Positions 34,889 to 43,859 of a DNA stretch of 64,000 bases are shown here, piece after piece. Under the pieces are notes generated by a model that was not told where the DNA came from, searched no databases, and was given only the letters and a program-made list of their open reading frames with translations. Source of the stretch: Arenimonas fontis (GTDB lineage: Bacteria > Pseudomonadota > Gammaproteobacteria > Xanthomonadales > Xanthomonadaceae); assembly GCF_008386465.1 (NCBI RefSeq), contig NZ_VUOD01000001.1, forward strand, positions 1 through 64,000. Reading direction: 5' to 3'. How positions within the stretch are numbered: the stretch's first letter is position 1; every line of letters starts with the position of its first letter. A program made the position numbers and the translations under genes.

Positions 34889-35078
34889 CCCCGACGGGAG
34901 GACTCTCCCGCGCGGGTGGATGGACGGCGTGCATGACGCCGCCGCGTTGATGAGCCAGCATTCCAGCTGGGCGGACCCCTGCCGGGGTGGACTACAGGGG
35001 CAGGTTACCCCAGGACCGGCGCTCGGTGGCCCGGGAACCCTATCCCGCACAGGGGGGCGTTTCCCGGCCAGATACGAA

Positions 35079-35105
35079 AAACCCCCGGCGCCAGGCCGGG
35101 GGTTT
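35079..35105 (-). terminator. Rho-independent terminator
   Basis: A perfect 11-bp stem, AAACCCCCGGC with GCCGGGGGTTT, is followed on the minus strand by a T-run (TTTTTCG). It would end transcripts of the minus-strand frame that stops at 35135, shielding the copper operon. The 419 bases between copL and that stop otherwise hold the hairpins and leader frame described above. Confidence 0.75.
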
Positions 35106-35134
35106 GGAGGGTGTGGCGGCCTGAGGGCCGACAA

Positions 35135-35572
35135 TCAACTCAGCTTGATGCGGTTCTGCGGCGGGCTGGACTCACCGAAAGCATTTTCCGCGGCGCGGCG
35201 CAGGGCGCACACTGCCCATCTCACAGGGGCGAAATAGGCGTGGGCGCCCTGCTTCATGATGTCGATACTGACCATACGGATGCCTTCGTCGGTTGGCACC
35301 CGGGCAAATACCGGGTCGGCCGCCAGCGCATCGCGCAGGCGCGGGCTGTCCGGAGCCAGGCCTTGGCCTTCCGGCAGCGCCGAGGCGCTCCAGCGCAGGC
35401 GGTCGAGGTAGTCGGTGACCACGACCACTTCGGTCGCGGCGGCATCGTCCACCAGCAGGGTCGGAACCCGCGCCTGCGGGTTCAGCTTCAGGTATTCGGG
35501 CGAGCAGTGGAGGACCGGGGCGGACATGGCATTCGGGCCGGGTCGGGGGGTGGCGATCTTGCGGATTGCCAT
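35135..35572 (-). pseudogene. Short protein with a glutathione S-transferase-like N-terminal segment (probable remnant)
   Basis: 145 codons. The segment YLKLNPQARVPTLLVDD plus VVVTDYLDRL matches the middle of a GST N-terminal thioredoxin domain, but the first strand and the active-site residue that normally precede it are missing. The rest (SIDIMKQGAHAYFAPVRWAV) does not match a GST helical domain. It may be a truncated GST or an unrelated short gene. ATG at 35572 or 35527. A terminator directly follows its stop, hinting that it was once expressed. Confidence 0.4.
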
Positions 35573-35713
35573 CGGGGGAAGGTCAATCACGCCGGTGCGC
35601 CGACGCGACCTGCCGATGCATCCGGTCGGCGAATTGCCCCGACGACGCCCCGCAACTGCCAGAATCGCGCCCAAGACTCGCGCCACCAGCAGATCAATGG
35701 GAGGAGCGTGGAC

Positions 35714-36280
35714 ATGAACGGACGACTGGACGGAACCGGCACGCGAGGTGACGGCATCCTGCGCCTGCTGCTGTGGGGCGGGGCAGTGGCCCTGATGCTG
35801 CTGCCGGCGATCGCCATGCAGTTCACCGAGGAGGTGGACTGGGACGCGCTGGATTTCCTGGTGGCGGGCGTGATGCTGGCCACCGTGTGCGGCCTGGTGG
35901 ATCTGGCCCTGCGCCGCTCCGGCGGCATGAGCCGCGACCAGCGCCTGGCCTACCGCGCCGGCGCGGCCCTGGCCGCCCTGACCGGCTTCCTGGAAACTTG
36001 GGCCAATCTGGCGGTCGGTTTCCTGGGCGAGCCGGAGAACCCGGCCAACCTCATCTATTTCGGCATCGTCGGCATCGCCGTGATCGGCGCCTTGCTGTCG
36101 CGGCTGCGCCCGCATGGGCTGGCCGTGGCCATGACGGTGATCGCGCTGGCGCAGCTGGGCGGCAGCTTCTACGCACTCGCCACCGGCCACCTGCTGGAGA
36201 CGGCGATCAGCCTGGTGTTCTCGGGGATGTGGATCGGGGCGGCCTGGTCGTTCCGGCTGGCGGAACGGCGGGCTCCCTGA
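35714..36280 (+). CDS. Small four-helix membrane protein of unknown function
   Basis: 188 residues with about five hydrophobic segments (LLLWGGAVALMLLPAIAMQF, FLVAGVMLATVCGLVDLAL, FGIVGIAVIGALLSRL, GLAVAMTVIALAQLGGSFY, ISLVFSGMWIGAAWSF). Similar short proteins are common in proteobacteria and have no known function. The ATG at 35714 follows GGAGGAGCG. It stands alone. Confidence 0.65.
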   Translation: MNGRLDGTGTRGDGILRLLLWGGAVALMLLPAIAMQFTEEVDWDALDFLVAGVMLATVCGLVDLALRRSGGMSRDQRLAYRAGAALAALTGFLETWANLAVGFLGEPENPANLIYFGIVGIAVIGALLSRLRPHGLAVAMTVIALAQLGGSFYALATGHLLETAISLVFSGMWIGAAWSFRLAERRAP

Positions 36281-36813
36281 GCCCGAGCCTGACGACCTTG
36301 TCGCCTCGGGCAGCGGCGGGGCTCGTTTTCCGCCAGCGCCGATGCAGAGTTTCGCGGAACATCAGCCCTCGCAGGCGCTCGGGCGTGATCCGATCGCCAT
36401 CGGGGGAGATGAGTCAGCGGCCACGCAATCGCCAGCCTGACCAGTCGGCCGAAAGGTCCACATGTCCGAGAACCTATTCTTCGTATAGTCGGCGGGCGCA
36501 TCCATTCATCGGCTTGCCTGGCGTAAGGCACGGTGGCTGTTGAGATTTCATGCTTGCGCCGAATCGGCGGGCTGGAGCCGGGGGAGGTCGGGAAGGTCCA
36601 ACGCCTGATCAGGTAGCCTATCCCGGCACAAATTTCGCATAATGTATATTATGTAAATAACCAGGCAAGGCTCCTGGGCGTGCCCACCGGGCCTGGCGCC
36701 ATGATCGCCCCCTTGCTTGTCGATTCCACCCCCTTCCGTTCGTCGTATTTGGCAAGAATGGCCCGGGGCCATTCCGGCAAGCCACTGCATTCCCAAGCCC
36801 AAGGAGAACGACG
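36281..36813. other. 533-base intergenic region with an AT-rich dyad
   Basis: No credible gene. A loose 7-bp stem (GCCCGAG/CTCGGGC, 36281-36311) may end the preceding gene. An unusually AT-rich patch at about 36630-36660 holds the inverted repeat CATAAT-GTAT-ATTATG (36638-36653), a candidate promoter or operator for the YCII/sigma-factor pair. The rest shows nothing I can name. Confidence 0.5.
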
Positions 36814-37242
36814 ATGCGTGTGATGGTGATGGTCAAGGCGACTGAAGACAGTGAGGCCGGCGTGATGCCCAGCTCCGAACTGGCGGAAGCCATGGGCCGG
36901 TTCAACGAGGAGCTGGTCAACGCCGGCGTGATGCTGGCCGGCGACGGCCTCAAGCCGTCCTCCCAGGGCAAGCGCGTCGCCTTCGACGGCCCGCGCCGGA
37001 CGGTCACCGACGGCCCCTTCGCGGAGACCCGCGAGCTGGTCGCCGGCTACTGGATCTGGGAGGTCAAGGACATGGCCGAGGCCGTCGAATGGGTCAAGCG
37101 CTGCCCCAATCCCATGCCCGGTCCCAGCGAGATCGAGATCCGGCCTCTCTACGAGCTGTCCGACTTCGACGAGGTGATGACGCCCGAGGCGACGGAATTG
37201 CACGAACGCACCCGTCGCCGCCTGGCCGGCGAGCACAACTGA
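36814..37242 (+). CDS. YCII-related (DGPF domain) protein
   Basis: 142 residues of the YCII-related alpha/beta-barrel fold. The DGPF motif is in RRTVTDGPFAETRELVAG, and the start MRVMVMVKATEDSE and GYWIWEVKDMAEAVEWVK are typical. Such DGPF proteins are nearly always encoded beside ECF42 sigma factors, as here, with the sigma gene starting 18 bases after the stop. Their biochemical role is not settled. The ATG follows AAGGAGAACG. Confidence 0.88.
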   Translation: MRVMVMVKATEDSEAGVMPSSELAEAMGRFNEELVNAGVMLAGDGLKPSSQGKRVAFDGPRRTVTDGPFAETRELVAGYWIWEVKDMAEAVEWVKRCPNPMPGPSEIEIRPLYELSDFDEVMTPEATELHERTRRRLAGEHN

Positions 37243-37259
37243 CGGAGCCGGCGACGACG

Positions 37260-38552
37260 GTGGATGCCGTCGCCACCCGGGAATCGATCGCGGCGGTGTT
37301 CCGCATCGAACGGACCAGGCTGCTGGCCAGCCTGGTCCGGATGCTGGGCGACATCGACCGGGCCGAGGAACTGGTCCAGGACGCTTTCGTGGCGGCCCTG
37401 GCCGACTGGCCACGTGGCGGCATTCCCGACAAGCCCGGCGCCTGGCTGATGGCCACCGCCAAGCGACGCGCCATCGACGCCTTTCGGCGCGACCGCGTGC
37501 AGGCGGAAAAACACGCTGGACTGGTCCATGACGCCATGCTGCAGCCACCACCCGGCCTGGAAGCCCTGGAAGCTGCCATGGACGACGATATCGGGGATCA
37601 GCGCCTCGGCCTGATTTTCGCCGCCTGCCATCCGCTGTTGCCGGTGGATGCACGGATCGCCCTCACCCTGCGCCTGCTCGGCGGCCTGACCACCGACGAC
37701 ATCGCCCGCGCCTTCCTGAGCAGGGAGGCCACCATCGCCCAGCGAATCGTCCGCGCCAAACGCAGCCTGGCCAAGGCCGGCCTGCCGTTCGAAGTTCCGC
37801 GCGGGCGCGAGCGCGACGAACGCCTGGCCTCGGTGCTGGAAGTGGTCTACCTGATCTTCAACGAAGGTTACGCCGCCACCGCCGGCGAAGATCCGATCCG
37901 GCCGGCGCTCTGCGAGGAGGCCCTGCGCCTGGGCCGCAGCCTGGCCGGCCTGGCGCCGGAGGAACCGGAAGTCCTGGGGCTGCTTGCGTTGATGGAATTG
38001 CAGGCCTCGCGCCTGCAGGCCCGCGTCGGCACCGATGGCCAGTTGCTCACGCTGCCGCAGCAGGATCGCCGCCGCTGGGACCGCCTTCTGATCCGCCGCG
38101 GCCTGGACGCACTGGCCCGCGCCGAAGCCCTGGGCGGCGCCGAAGGGCCCTATGTCCTGCAGGCCGCCCTCGCCGCCTGCCACGCCCGCGCCAGCCACTA
38201 CGAGGCCACCGACTGGCCTCGCATCGCCGCGCTCTACGACCGCCTGCGAATCGTGGTGCCCTCGCCCGTCGTCGAACTCAACCGCGCCATCGCCCACAGC
38301 ATGGCCTTCGGGGCGGAAACCGGCCTGGGGATGCTGGCGCTGCTGACAAAGGTGCCGGCCCTGCAAGGCTACGCGCCGCTGCCGGCCGCCCGCGCCGACT
38401 GCCTGTACCGCCTGGGCCGCCTGGCCGAGGCCCGGGCCGCCTTCGAGCAGGCCGCCGCCCTCACCCGCAATAGCGCCGAACGGGCCTTCCTGCTACGCCG
38501 GGCCCTGGCCTGCGCACCGTCGCCGCTGGACGAAGGGCGATCTTCTGACTAA
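37260..38552 (+). CDS. ECF RNA polymerase sigma factor, ECF42 type with C-terminal TPR-like domain
   Basis: 430 residues. Sigma region 2 (RTRLLASLVRMLGDIDRAEE, QDAFVAALADWP) and region 4 (RLLGGLTTDDIARAFL, EATIAQRIVRAKR) are followed by a long helical C-terminal extension (NEGYAATAGEDPIRPALCEE, VELNRAIAHSMAFG), the mark of ECF42 factors, where it is needed for activity. No anti-sigma gene is visible. GTG at 37260 is the chosen start; a CTG at 37239 overlapping the DGPF gene stop is possible. Confidence 0.85.
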   Translation: MDAVATRESIAAVFRIERTRLLASLVRMLGDIDRAEELVQDAFVAALADWPRGGIPDKPGAWLMATAKRRAIDAFRRDRVQAEKHAGLVHDAMLQPPPGLEALEAAMDDDIGDQRLGLIFAACHPLLPVDARIALTLRLLGGLTTDDIARAFLSREATIAQRIVRAKRSLAKAGLPFEVPRGRERDERLASVLEVVYLIFNEGYAATAGEDPIRPALCEEALRLGRSLAGLAPEEPEVLGLLALMELQASRLQARVGTDGQLLTLPQQDRRRWDRLLIRRGLDALARAEALGGAEGPYVLQAALAACHARASHYEATDWPRIAALYDRLRIVVPSPVVELNRAIAHSMAFGAETGLGMLALLTKVPALQGYAPLPAARADCLYRLGRLAEARAAFEQAAALTRNSAERAFLLRRALACAPSPLDEGRSSD

Positions 38553-38587
38553 AGTCAGGCATCTTCCAGATATCTGACCGGGGTCAG
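38545..38587 (+). promoter_or_regulatory. Two tandem palindromic operators before the MarR-GNAT gene
   Basis: CTGACTAAAGTCAG (38545-38558) and CTGACCGGGGTCAG (38574-38587) share CTGAC-N4-GTCAG with centres 29 bases apart. The first contains the sigma-gene stop; the second ends three bases before the MarR-GNAT start. Autoregulation by the MarR domain is likely. Confidence 0.6.
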
Positions 38588-38590
38588 GCA

Positions 38591-39478
38591 ATGGACGAGA
38601 ACCAGGTCGCCCAGGTCCGCCGCTTCAACCGCGCCGTCACCCAGCGCATCGGCGTGCTCAACGACGACTACCTCGGCCGCGGCCGGCCCTTGGCGCAGCT
38701 GCGCCTGATCTTCGAGATCGGCAAGGACGGCCGCAGCCTGCGCGAACTGCGCGAGGGCCTGGGCCTGGATTCGGGCTACCTGAGCCGGCTGCTGCGCGCC
38801 CTCGAGTCCGAAGGCCTGGTGGAAACCGCCCGGGCCGAGGGCGACGCCCGCGTCCGCATCGCCCGCCTGACTGCCAAGGGCAAACGCGAGTACGCCGTGC
38901 TGGACCGCAAGTCGCACGACTTCGCCGCCTCCCTGCTGGCGCCGCTGAGCGAGTCGCGGCGCCTGCGTCTGGTTCAGGCGATGACCGAGGTCGAAAACCT
39001 GCTGCGCGCCTCGGCCGTGCGCATCGAAACCGCCGATCCGGACGAGCCGCAAGCCAGGCAGTGCCTGGACACCTACTACGCCGAGCTTTCCCGGCGCTTC
39101 GAAACCGGCTTCGATCCCAGTCGCGGCGCCGTCACTACCAGCGACGACATGCGCCCGCCCAGGGGACTGTTGCTGCTGGCCCGGCTGGATGGCCGTGCCG
39201 TCGGCTGCGGGGTTGTCCGCAAGCTCTCGCACGGCATTGCCGAGATCAAGCGCATGTGGGTGGCGCCGGAACTGCGCGGCCTGGGCATCGCCCAGCACCT
39301 GCTCGACCGGCTCGAAGCCGAAGCCCGAGCCATGGGCTGCCGGCGCCTGCGCCTGGACACCAACGGCCGCCTGACCGAAGCCATGGCCCTGTACCTGCGC
39401 AACGGCTACCGCGAGATCCCGCGCTACAACGACAACCCCTACGCCGAGCACTGGTTCGAGAAGCGGCTCAGGTCCTGA
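38591..39478 (+). CDS. MarR-GNAT fusion: regulator with N-acetyltransferase domain
   Basis: 295 residues. Residues 1-140 are a MarR winged helix (PLAQLRLIFEIGKDGRSLRE, LGLDSGYLSRLLRALESEGL, GDARVRIARLTAKGK). Residues ~150-295 are a GNAT acetyltransferase with the acetyl-CoA loop in MWVAPELRGLGIAQHLLDRL and LYLRNGYREI near the end. Such fusions are widespread; substrate is unknown. It probably binds the twin palindromes at its own start. Its 3' end overlaps the convergent moeB gene by 11 bases. Confidence 0.88.
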   Translation: MDENQVAQVRRFNRAVTQRIGVLNDDYLGRGRPLAQLRLIFEIGKDGRSLRELREGLGLDSGYLSRLLRALESEGLVETARAEGDARVRIARLTAKGKREYAVLDRKSHDFAASLLAPLSESRRLRLVQAMTEVENLLRASAVRIETADPDEPQARQCLDTYYAELSRRFETGFDPSRGAVTTSDDMRPPRGLLLLARLDGRAVGCGVVRKLSHGIAEIKRMWVAPELRGLGIAQHLLDRLEAEARAMGCRRLRLDTNGRLTEAMALYLRNGYREIPRYNDNPYAEHWFEKRLRS

Positions 39479-40604
39479 ACCCGCATAGCTCGGCCAAGGC
39501 CTGGTAGCCGGCGAAGGGCCTTCCGGGCGCGCAGGCCGGGCATTCCGGATCGGCCGGCAACCGCGTTTCCCGGAAGCGCATGCCCAGGGCGTCGAAATGC
39601 AGCAGCCGCCCGGTCAGCGGCTCGCCGATGCCCAGGATCAGCTTAATCGCTTCGGTGGCCTGCAACAGGCCGATCACGCCCGGCAGCACGCCCAGTACAC
39701 CGGCCTCGGCGCAGTTCGGCGCGTCCTCCGACGCCGGCGGTTCCGGGAACAGGCAGCGGTAACAAGGCGCCCTGCCCCGCTGCCGGCCGGCGTCGAACAC
39801 GCTGATCTGGCCCTCGAAGCGATGCACCGCGCCGTAGACCAAGGGCTTGGCGTGCTTCACGCAGGCGTCGGAAAGCAGGTAGCGCACCGGGAAGTTGTCG
39901 GCGCCGTCCAGCACCAGGTCCACGCCGGCCACCAGTTCGTCTACGGTCCCGGCAGTGACCCGCACCCGCCGCGGCTCGATCCTCACCCGCGGATTGAGCG
40001 CCGACAGCGAGGCGGCCGCCGACTCCACCTTGGGCAGGCCTATGCGCTGCTCGCTGTGCAGGATCTGTCGCTGCAGGTTGCTGCGCTCCACCACGTCATC
40101 GTCTGCGATCAGCAGCCGGCCGATGCCGGCGGCGGCCAGATAGCAGGCGGCAGGCGAGCCCAGGCCACCGGCGCCGACCACCAGCACGCTGGCCCGGGCC
40201 AGCTTGCGCTGGCCTTCCAGGCCGACCTGCGGCAGGCGCAGGTGGCGCGAATAGCGTTCCAGGAAGTCGGCATCCTCGTCGGCGCCGCTGACGGTCGGCA
40301 GTCCTTCGGCGCACCAGCGCTGGTAACCGCCCTCCACCGAGCACAGGCGCCGGTAGCCCTTGGCCCTCAGCGCCTCGGCGGCCAGGCGGGAGCGTCGGCC
40401 GCTGCCGCAGATCAACAGCAGTTCGGCCTCGCGATCGGGCGTCAGTCGCTCCGGGTCGGCCTCGAGCGCGGCACGTGGCAGCGGCAAGGCGCCTTCGGGG
40501 AGGCCCAACGCGTGCTCGCCGGGCTCGCGCACGTCCACCAGGCGGCTGCCCGCGGCCATGCGCCTTCGCGCCTCGGCCGGGCTGATGTCTTCGATTCCGT
40601 TCAT
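39468..40604 (-). CDS. moeB: Molybdopterin-synthase adenylyltransferase with N-terminal rhodanese domain
   Basis: 378 residues. Residues 1-105 are a rhodanese domain with an active cysteine in LLICGSGRRSRLAAEAL. The rest is a ThiF/MoeB E1-like domain (VLVVGAGGLGSPAACYLAAA, DDDVVERSNLQRQILH, DGADNFPVRYLLSD) with zinc cysteines in APCYRCLFP and PECPACAPG. It adenylates the C-terminus of MoaD for sulfur transfer; the rhodanese part may deliver sulfur. It is the last gene of the bamB-der-mobA-moeA-moeB run. Confidence 0.9.
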   Translation of the reverse strand: MNGIEDISPAEARRRMAAGSRLVDVREPGEHALGLPEGALPLPRAALEADPERLTPDREAELLLICGSGRRSRLAAEALRAKGYRRLCSVEGGYQRWCAEGLPTVSGADEDADFLERYSRHLRLPQVGLEGQRKLARASVLVVGAGGLGSPAACYLAAAGIGRLLIADDDVVERSNLQRQILHSEQRIGLPKVESAAASLSALNPRVRIEPRRVRVTAGTVDELVAGVDLVLDGADNFPVRYLLSDACVKHAKPLVYGAVHRFEGQISVFDAGRQRGRAPCYRCLFPEPPASEDAPNCAEAGVLGVLPGVIGLLQATEAIKLILGIGEPLTGRLLHFDALGMRFRETRLPADPECPACAPGRPFAGYQALAELCGFRT

Positions 40605-40613
40605 GCCGGCAGT

Positions 40614-41840
40614 CTAGCCCCGGCCCGGGGCGCAAGGCAGGCAAGGCACCGATGCGCCTTCGGGAAATTCTCCCTCGCCTTCGGGCAGGTCGATCAGCAC
40701 GTCGGCATGGGCGGCGGCCGCCAGCCGGTGTGAACCGGTCACCGGATCGGGCTCGACCAGCAACCGGCCGCGCCCGTCCGTACGCAGGCGCCCGCGCAGG
40801 AACTCGCGACGGCCGTGCCGTTTGCTCACCGGCGCCGCCAGAAGCGCCGTCCAGGCGGGCCGCGGTTCCGCCCTGCCCTGCAAGGCGTCGAGCAGCGGCC
40901 GGCCGAGGGTGATGAAGGTGGCCAGCACCGACACCGGGTTGCCCGGCAGGCCCAGCACCAAGGCACGGTTCCAGCCCCCCAGCAGCACCGGCATGCCCGG
41001 CTTCATGCGCACCTTCCAGAAATGCATCCGGCCATGTTCGAGCAGCAAGGCCGGCAGATGGTCCTTTTCGCCGGCGGACACGCCGCCGCAGGTAACCACC
41101 AGGTCGAAAGCAGCCGCAGCATCTGCAAGGGCGGCCGCCAGCACGGCCGGCTCGTCGGGCAGGCTCGGCCAGGCCACCGGTTCCAGCCCTTCGGCCTGCA
41201 GCAGGGCCTGCAACAGCGGCCGGTTGCTGTCGTGCAACTCGCCAGGCGCCAGGGCCTGACCGGGTGGGCGCAGTTCGTCGCCGGTGGTGAAGATGGCCAC
41301 GGTCGGGCGGCGCGCCACCTCCAGTTCCGCTTCGCCCAGCGCCGCCGCCAGGCCGATCCGCGCAGGCGTCAGCACCTGGCCGGCGCTGAGCACGCGCTGC
41401 CCGGGCCGCAGGTCTTCGCCGGCACGACGGATGTTGGCCCCCGGTGACGGTCCGGCATCGGTCAGCACGCGGCCGTCCTGTTCGCGGGCGTTTTCCTTGA
41501 TCAATACCGCTTCCGTGCCCATGGGGACCGGCGCACCGGTGGTGATGCGGACGCATTGGCCCGGCTGCAGGCGCAGTCCACGGTCGGCACCGGCGAACTG
41601 CTCGCCCACCAGTGCCCAGCCCTGCGCCGGCACCGGCAGGCCGCAAACGGCGAAACCATCCATGGCGGCGTTGTCGAACGCCGGCAGGGACGAGCCCGCG
41701 ACAAGGTCGGCCGCCATCACGCGGCCGAAGGCGCGTTGCAGCGGCACGCGTTCTGCGGCCAGCCGCCGTTCTTCCGCCACGCGGAGGAGAATGGCCAAGG
41801 CCTGGGCGAAATCGATGGGGGCCGGGAACGGTGGCTTCAT
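40614..41840 (-). CDS. moeA: Molybdopterin molybdenumtransferase
   Basis: 408 residues. Inserts molybdate into adenylylated molybdopterin. The family landmarks are FDNAAMDGFAV, KENAREQDGR, IFTTGDELRPPGQAL, VVTCGGVSAGEKDHL and LPGNPVSVLATF. The ATG at 41840 begins the conserved N-terminus and overlaps the mobA stop by four bases; upstream in-frame codons lie in mobA and are rejected. A nine-base gap separates it from moeB. Confidence 0.94.
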   Translation of the reverse strand: MKPPFPAPIDFAQALAILLRVAEERRLAAERVPLQRAFGRVMAADLVAGSSLPAFDNAAMDGFAVCGLPVPAQGWALVGEQFAGADRGLRLQPGQCVRITTGAPVPMGTEAVLIKENAREQDGRVLTDAGPSPGANIRRAGEDLRPGQRVLSAGQVLTPARIGLAAALGEAELEVARRPTVAIFTTGDELRPPGQALAPGELHDSNRPLLQALLQAEGLEPVAWPSLPDEPAVLAAALADAAAAFDLVVTCGGVSAGEKDHLPALLLEHGRMHFWKVRMKPGMPVLLGGWNRALVLGLPGNPVSVLATFITLGRPLLDALQGRAEPRPAWTALLAAPVSKRHGRREFLRGRLRTDGRGRLLVEPDPVTGSHRLAAAAHADVLIDLPEGEGEFPEGASVPCLPCAPGRG

Positions 41841-42406
41841 GTCGGATCGAAGTCCGCAGGCGTGTTGGCGTTGCCCACCCCGGCAGGGGAGATATCCAGC
41901 TCTGCCGGCGACAGCACCGCCAGGGCACGATGCACGGCGTGTTCGCCGCGGTCCAGAGCTGACGCAGCGGCCGCACGCAAGGCCGAGGTGCGCCACAGCC
42001 CGATCAGGGGCTGCAGACCACTGCGATCGCGCAACCAGGCACCATCGCTGGTGCAGGCAGCGCGCAGGCGCGGCAGCAGGTCCGCCGGCAGGTCCAGCGC
42101 GTCCACCGGCAGCGCCAACAGCCGATCGCTGCGGCTGGCGGTGGCCAGGGCCTCGAGCCCGGCCAGCGGGCCGCCAAAGCCCGGGCGCAAGTCCGATACG
42201 CAGCGGAATCCGAAGGCCTGCCAGCGCGGATCGTCCGAACGCACGCTGGCCAGGCGTTCGCTGAAAGCCCCGACGGGGAGCATTGCAAGCAGATGTTCCA
42301 GCTGGCTGCGCCCCTGGCGCGCCAGCCAGGCCTTGTCACGGCCGCCGACCCGGCGACCCTGGCCGCCGGCCAGCACCCCCAGGGCCAGCCCGCCGGACAC
42401 GTTCAC
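41837..42406 (-). CDS. mobA: Molybdenum cofactor guanylyltransferase
   Basis: 189 residues. Converts Mo-molybdopterin to the guanine dinucleotide form. The nucleotide-binding signature [17 protein letters not shown] is at the N-terminus, followed by [17 protein letters not shown] and [15 protein letters not shown]. It is a little shorter than E. coli MobA (194). It overlaps der by four bases on the upstream side, so molybdenum-cofactor genes are translationally coupled to der. Confidence 0.92.
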   Translation of the reverse strand: MNVSGGLALGVLAGGQGRRVGGRDKAWLARQGRSQLEHLLAMLPVGAFSERLASVRSDDPRWQAFGFRCVSDLRPGFGGPLAGLEALATASRSDRLLALPVDALDLPADLLPRLRAACTSDGAWLRDRSGLQPLIGLWRTSALRAAAASALDRGEHAVHRALAVLSPAELDISPAGVGNANTPADFDPT

Positions 42407-43800
42407 CTGCGCTTGACGTGACGCAGCAACCGGCGCCTGCGCCGGACCTGCCGTTCGCTGAGCTCGTTGCGGCGGCCCTCGTAGGGGTTTTCGCCTTCCT
42501 TGAAGACGAAGCGCACCGGCGTGCCGACCAGCTTGAAGCGCTTGCGGAAGAAGTTCTCGAGATAGCGCCGGTAGCTGTCCGGCAGGGTGCGCAAGCGGCT
42601 GCCGTGCACCACGAAAGTCGGCGGATTGCTGCCGCCCGGGTGGCAGAAGCGCAACTTCGGGGCGTGCCCGCGCACGTTCGGCGGCGGAAAGGCCTGCACC
42701 GCGATCTCCAATGCCCGCGTCACCTCGGCAGTGCCGAACTCGCGGGTCGCCGAGGCATGGGCGCGATGGATGGCCCGGAACAGCTCGCGCAGGCCCGTGC
42801 CGTGTTTGGCCGAAATGGTCACCCGTTCAGCCCATTCGCAGAACTGCAGCTTGCGCTCGAGCATGGTTTGGACCTGCTCGCGCTCGTAGGATGTGCGGCC
42901 GTCCCATTTGTTTACCGCCAGTACCAGGGCGCGTCCGGCCTCCAGCACATGGCCCAGCACGGTGGCATCCTGCTCGGTGATGCCCTCGCTGGCATCCAGC
43001 AACACCACCGCCACCTGGCAGCTCTCGATGGCCTGCAGGGTCTTGAAGGCGCTGAACTTCTCCACCGCCTCCTCGACCCGGGCCCGGCGGCGCAGGCCGG
43101 CGGTGTCTATCAGCCGGTACTTGCGCCCATCGCGCTCCAGATCCACGGCGATCGAGTCACGGGTGGTGCCGGGAACCTCGGAGGCGATCATGCGCTCCTC
43201 GCCCAGCAGCCTGTTCACCAGGGTGGACTTGCCGACGTTGGGACGGCCGATGAACGCCACCCGCACCCTGTCCGGCTCGTCGGCAAGTACCTCGGCGTCG
43301 CCGTCCTCGGGCAGGCGGATCAGGACGGCGGCCAGCAGCTCGTCGATGCCGCGGCGATGCGCCGCCGCAACCGGCAAGGACGGTTCGACGCCGAAACCGG
43401 CGAACTCCGCCAACGCAGCCCCGGGCTCGATGCCGTCCACCTTGTTCACCACCAGCAGAAAGGGGCGACCGCTGCGGCGCAGCCAGGCCAGGATGGCTTC
43501 GTCCACGGCCGAGGGACCCTCCCGGCCATCCGTCACGAACAGGACCAGATCGGCCTCCTCGGCCGCCGCCCTCGCCTGCCGGGCGGTGGCGCCGGCCAGG
43601 CCCTCTTCCTCGCCGGACAGGCCGCCGGTATCGCAGAGCACGAATGGCCGGCTTTCGTCCAGCCGGCAAATACCGTAATGGCGGTCGCGCGTCACGCCCG
43701 GCTCGTCGTGCACCAGCGCATCGCGACTGCGCGTGAGCACATTGAACAATGTGGACTTGCCGACGTTGGGACGGCCGACGAGGGCAACCAATGGCAGCAC
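42403..43800 (-). CDS. der: Ribosome biogenesis GTPase Der (EngA)
   Basis: 465 residues with two tandem G domains, each with G1 to G4: [16 protein letters not shown] with NKVD, and [16 protein letters not shown] with NKWD. The C-terminal KH-like domain ends in a basic tail ([17 protein letters not shown]). It acts in 50S subunit assembly. It is preceded by bamB with a hairpin between. Confidence 0.96.
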   Translation of the reverse strand: MLPLVALVGRPNVGKSTLFNVLTRSRDALVHDEPGVTRDRHYGICRLDESRPFVLCDTGGLSGEEEGLAGATARQARAAAEEADLVLFVTDGREGPSAVDEAILAWLRRSGRPFLLVVNKVDGIEPGAALAEFAGFGVEPSLPVAAAHRRGIDELLAAVLIRLPEDGDAEVLADEPDRVRVAFIGRPNVGKSTLVNRLLGEERMIASEVPGTTRDSIAVDLERDGRKYRLIDTAGLRRRARVEEAVEKFSAFKTLQAIESCQVAVVLLDASEGITEQDATVLGHVLEAGRALVLAVNKWDGRTSYEREQVQTMLERKLQFCEWAERVTISAKHGTGLRELFRAIHRAHASATREFGTAEVTRALEIAVQAFPPPNVRGHAPKLRFCHPGGSNPPTFVVHGSRLRTLPDSYRRYLENFFRKRFKLVGTPVRFVFKEGENPYEGRRNELSERQVRRRRRLLRHVKRR

Positions 43801-43825
43801 GATGGCCTCTCCGGCGGAATGCTTG

Positions 43826-43848
43826 CGGCCGGGCGCCAGGCCCGGCCG
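43826..43848 (-). terminator. Hairpin between bamB and der
   Basis: CGGCCGGGC (43826-43834) pairs with GCCCGGCCG (43840-43848) in the 59-base gap. No T-run. It may lower read-through into der. Confidence 0.4.
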
Positions 43849-43859
43849 GGTTCGGCGCC

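Noticed and set aside
34776-35237. 153-codon plus-strand frame opposite the copL leader
   Set aside because: Spans the leader hairpins and the terminator and has no recognisable domain.
36548-36802. 84-codon minus-strand frame in the gap before the DGPF gene
   Set aside because: No ribosome site or family; it covers the AT-rich dyad and is probably chance.
39468-42406. Moco riboswitch before the molybdenum genes
   Set aside because: mobA, moeA and moeB overlap or abut the preceding genes, so there is no leader long enough to hold one.
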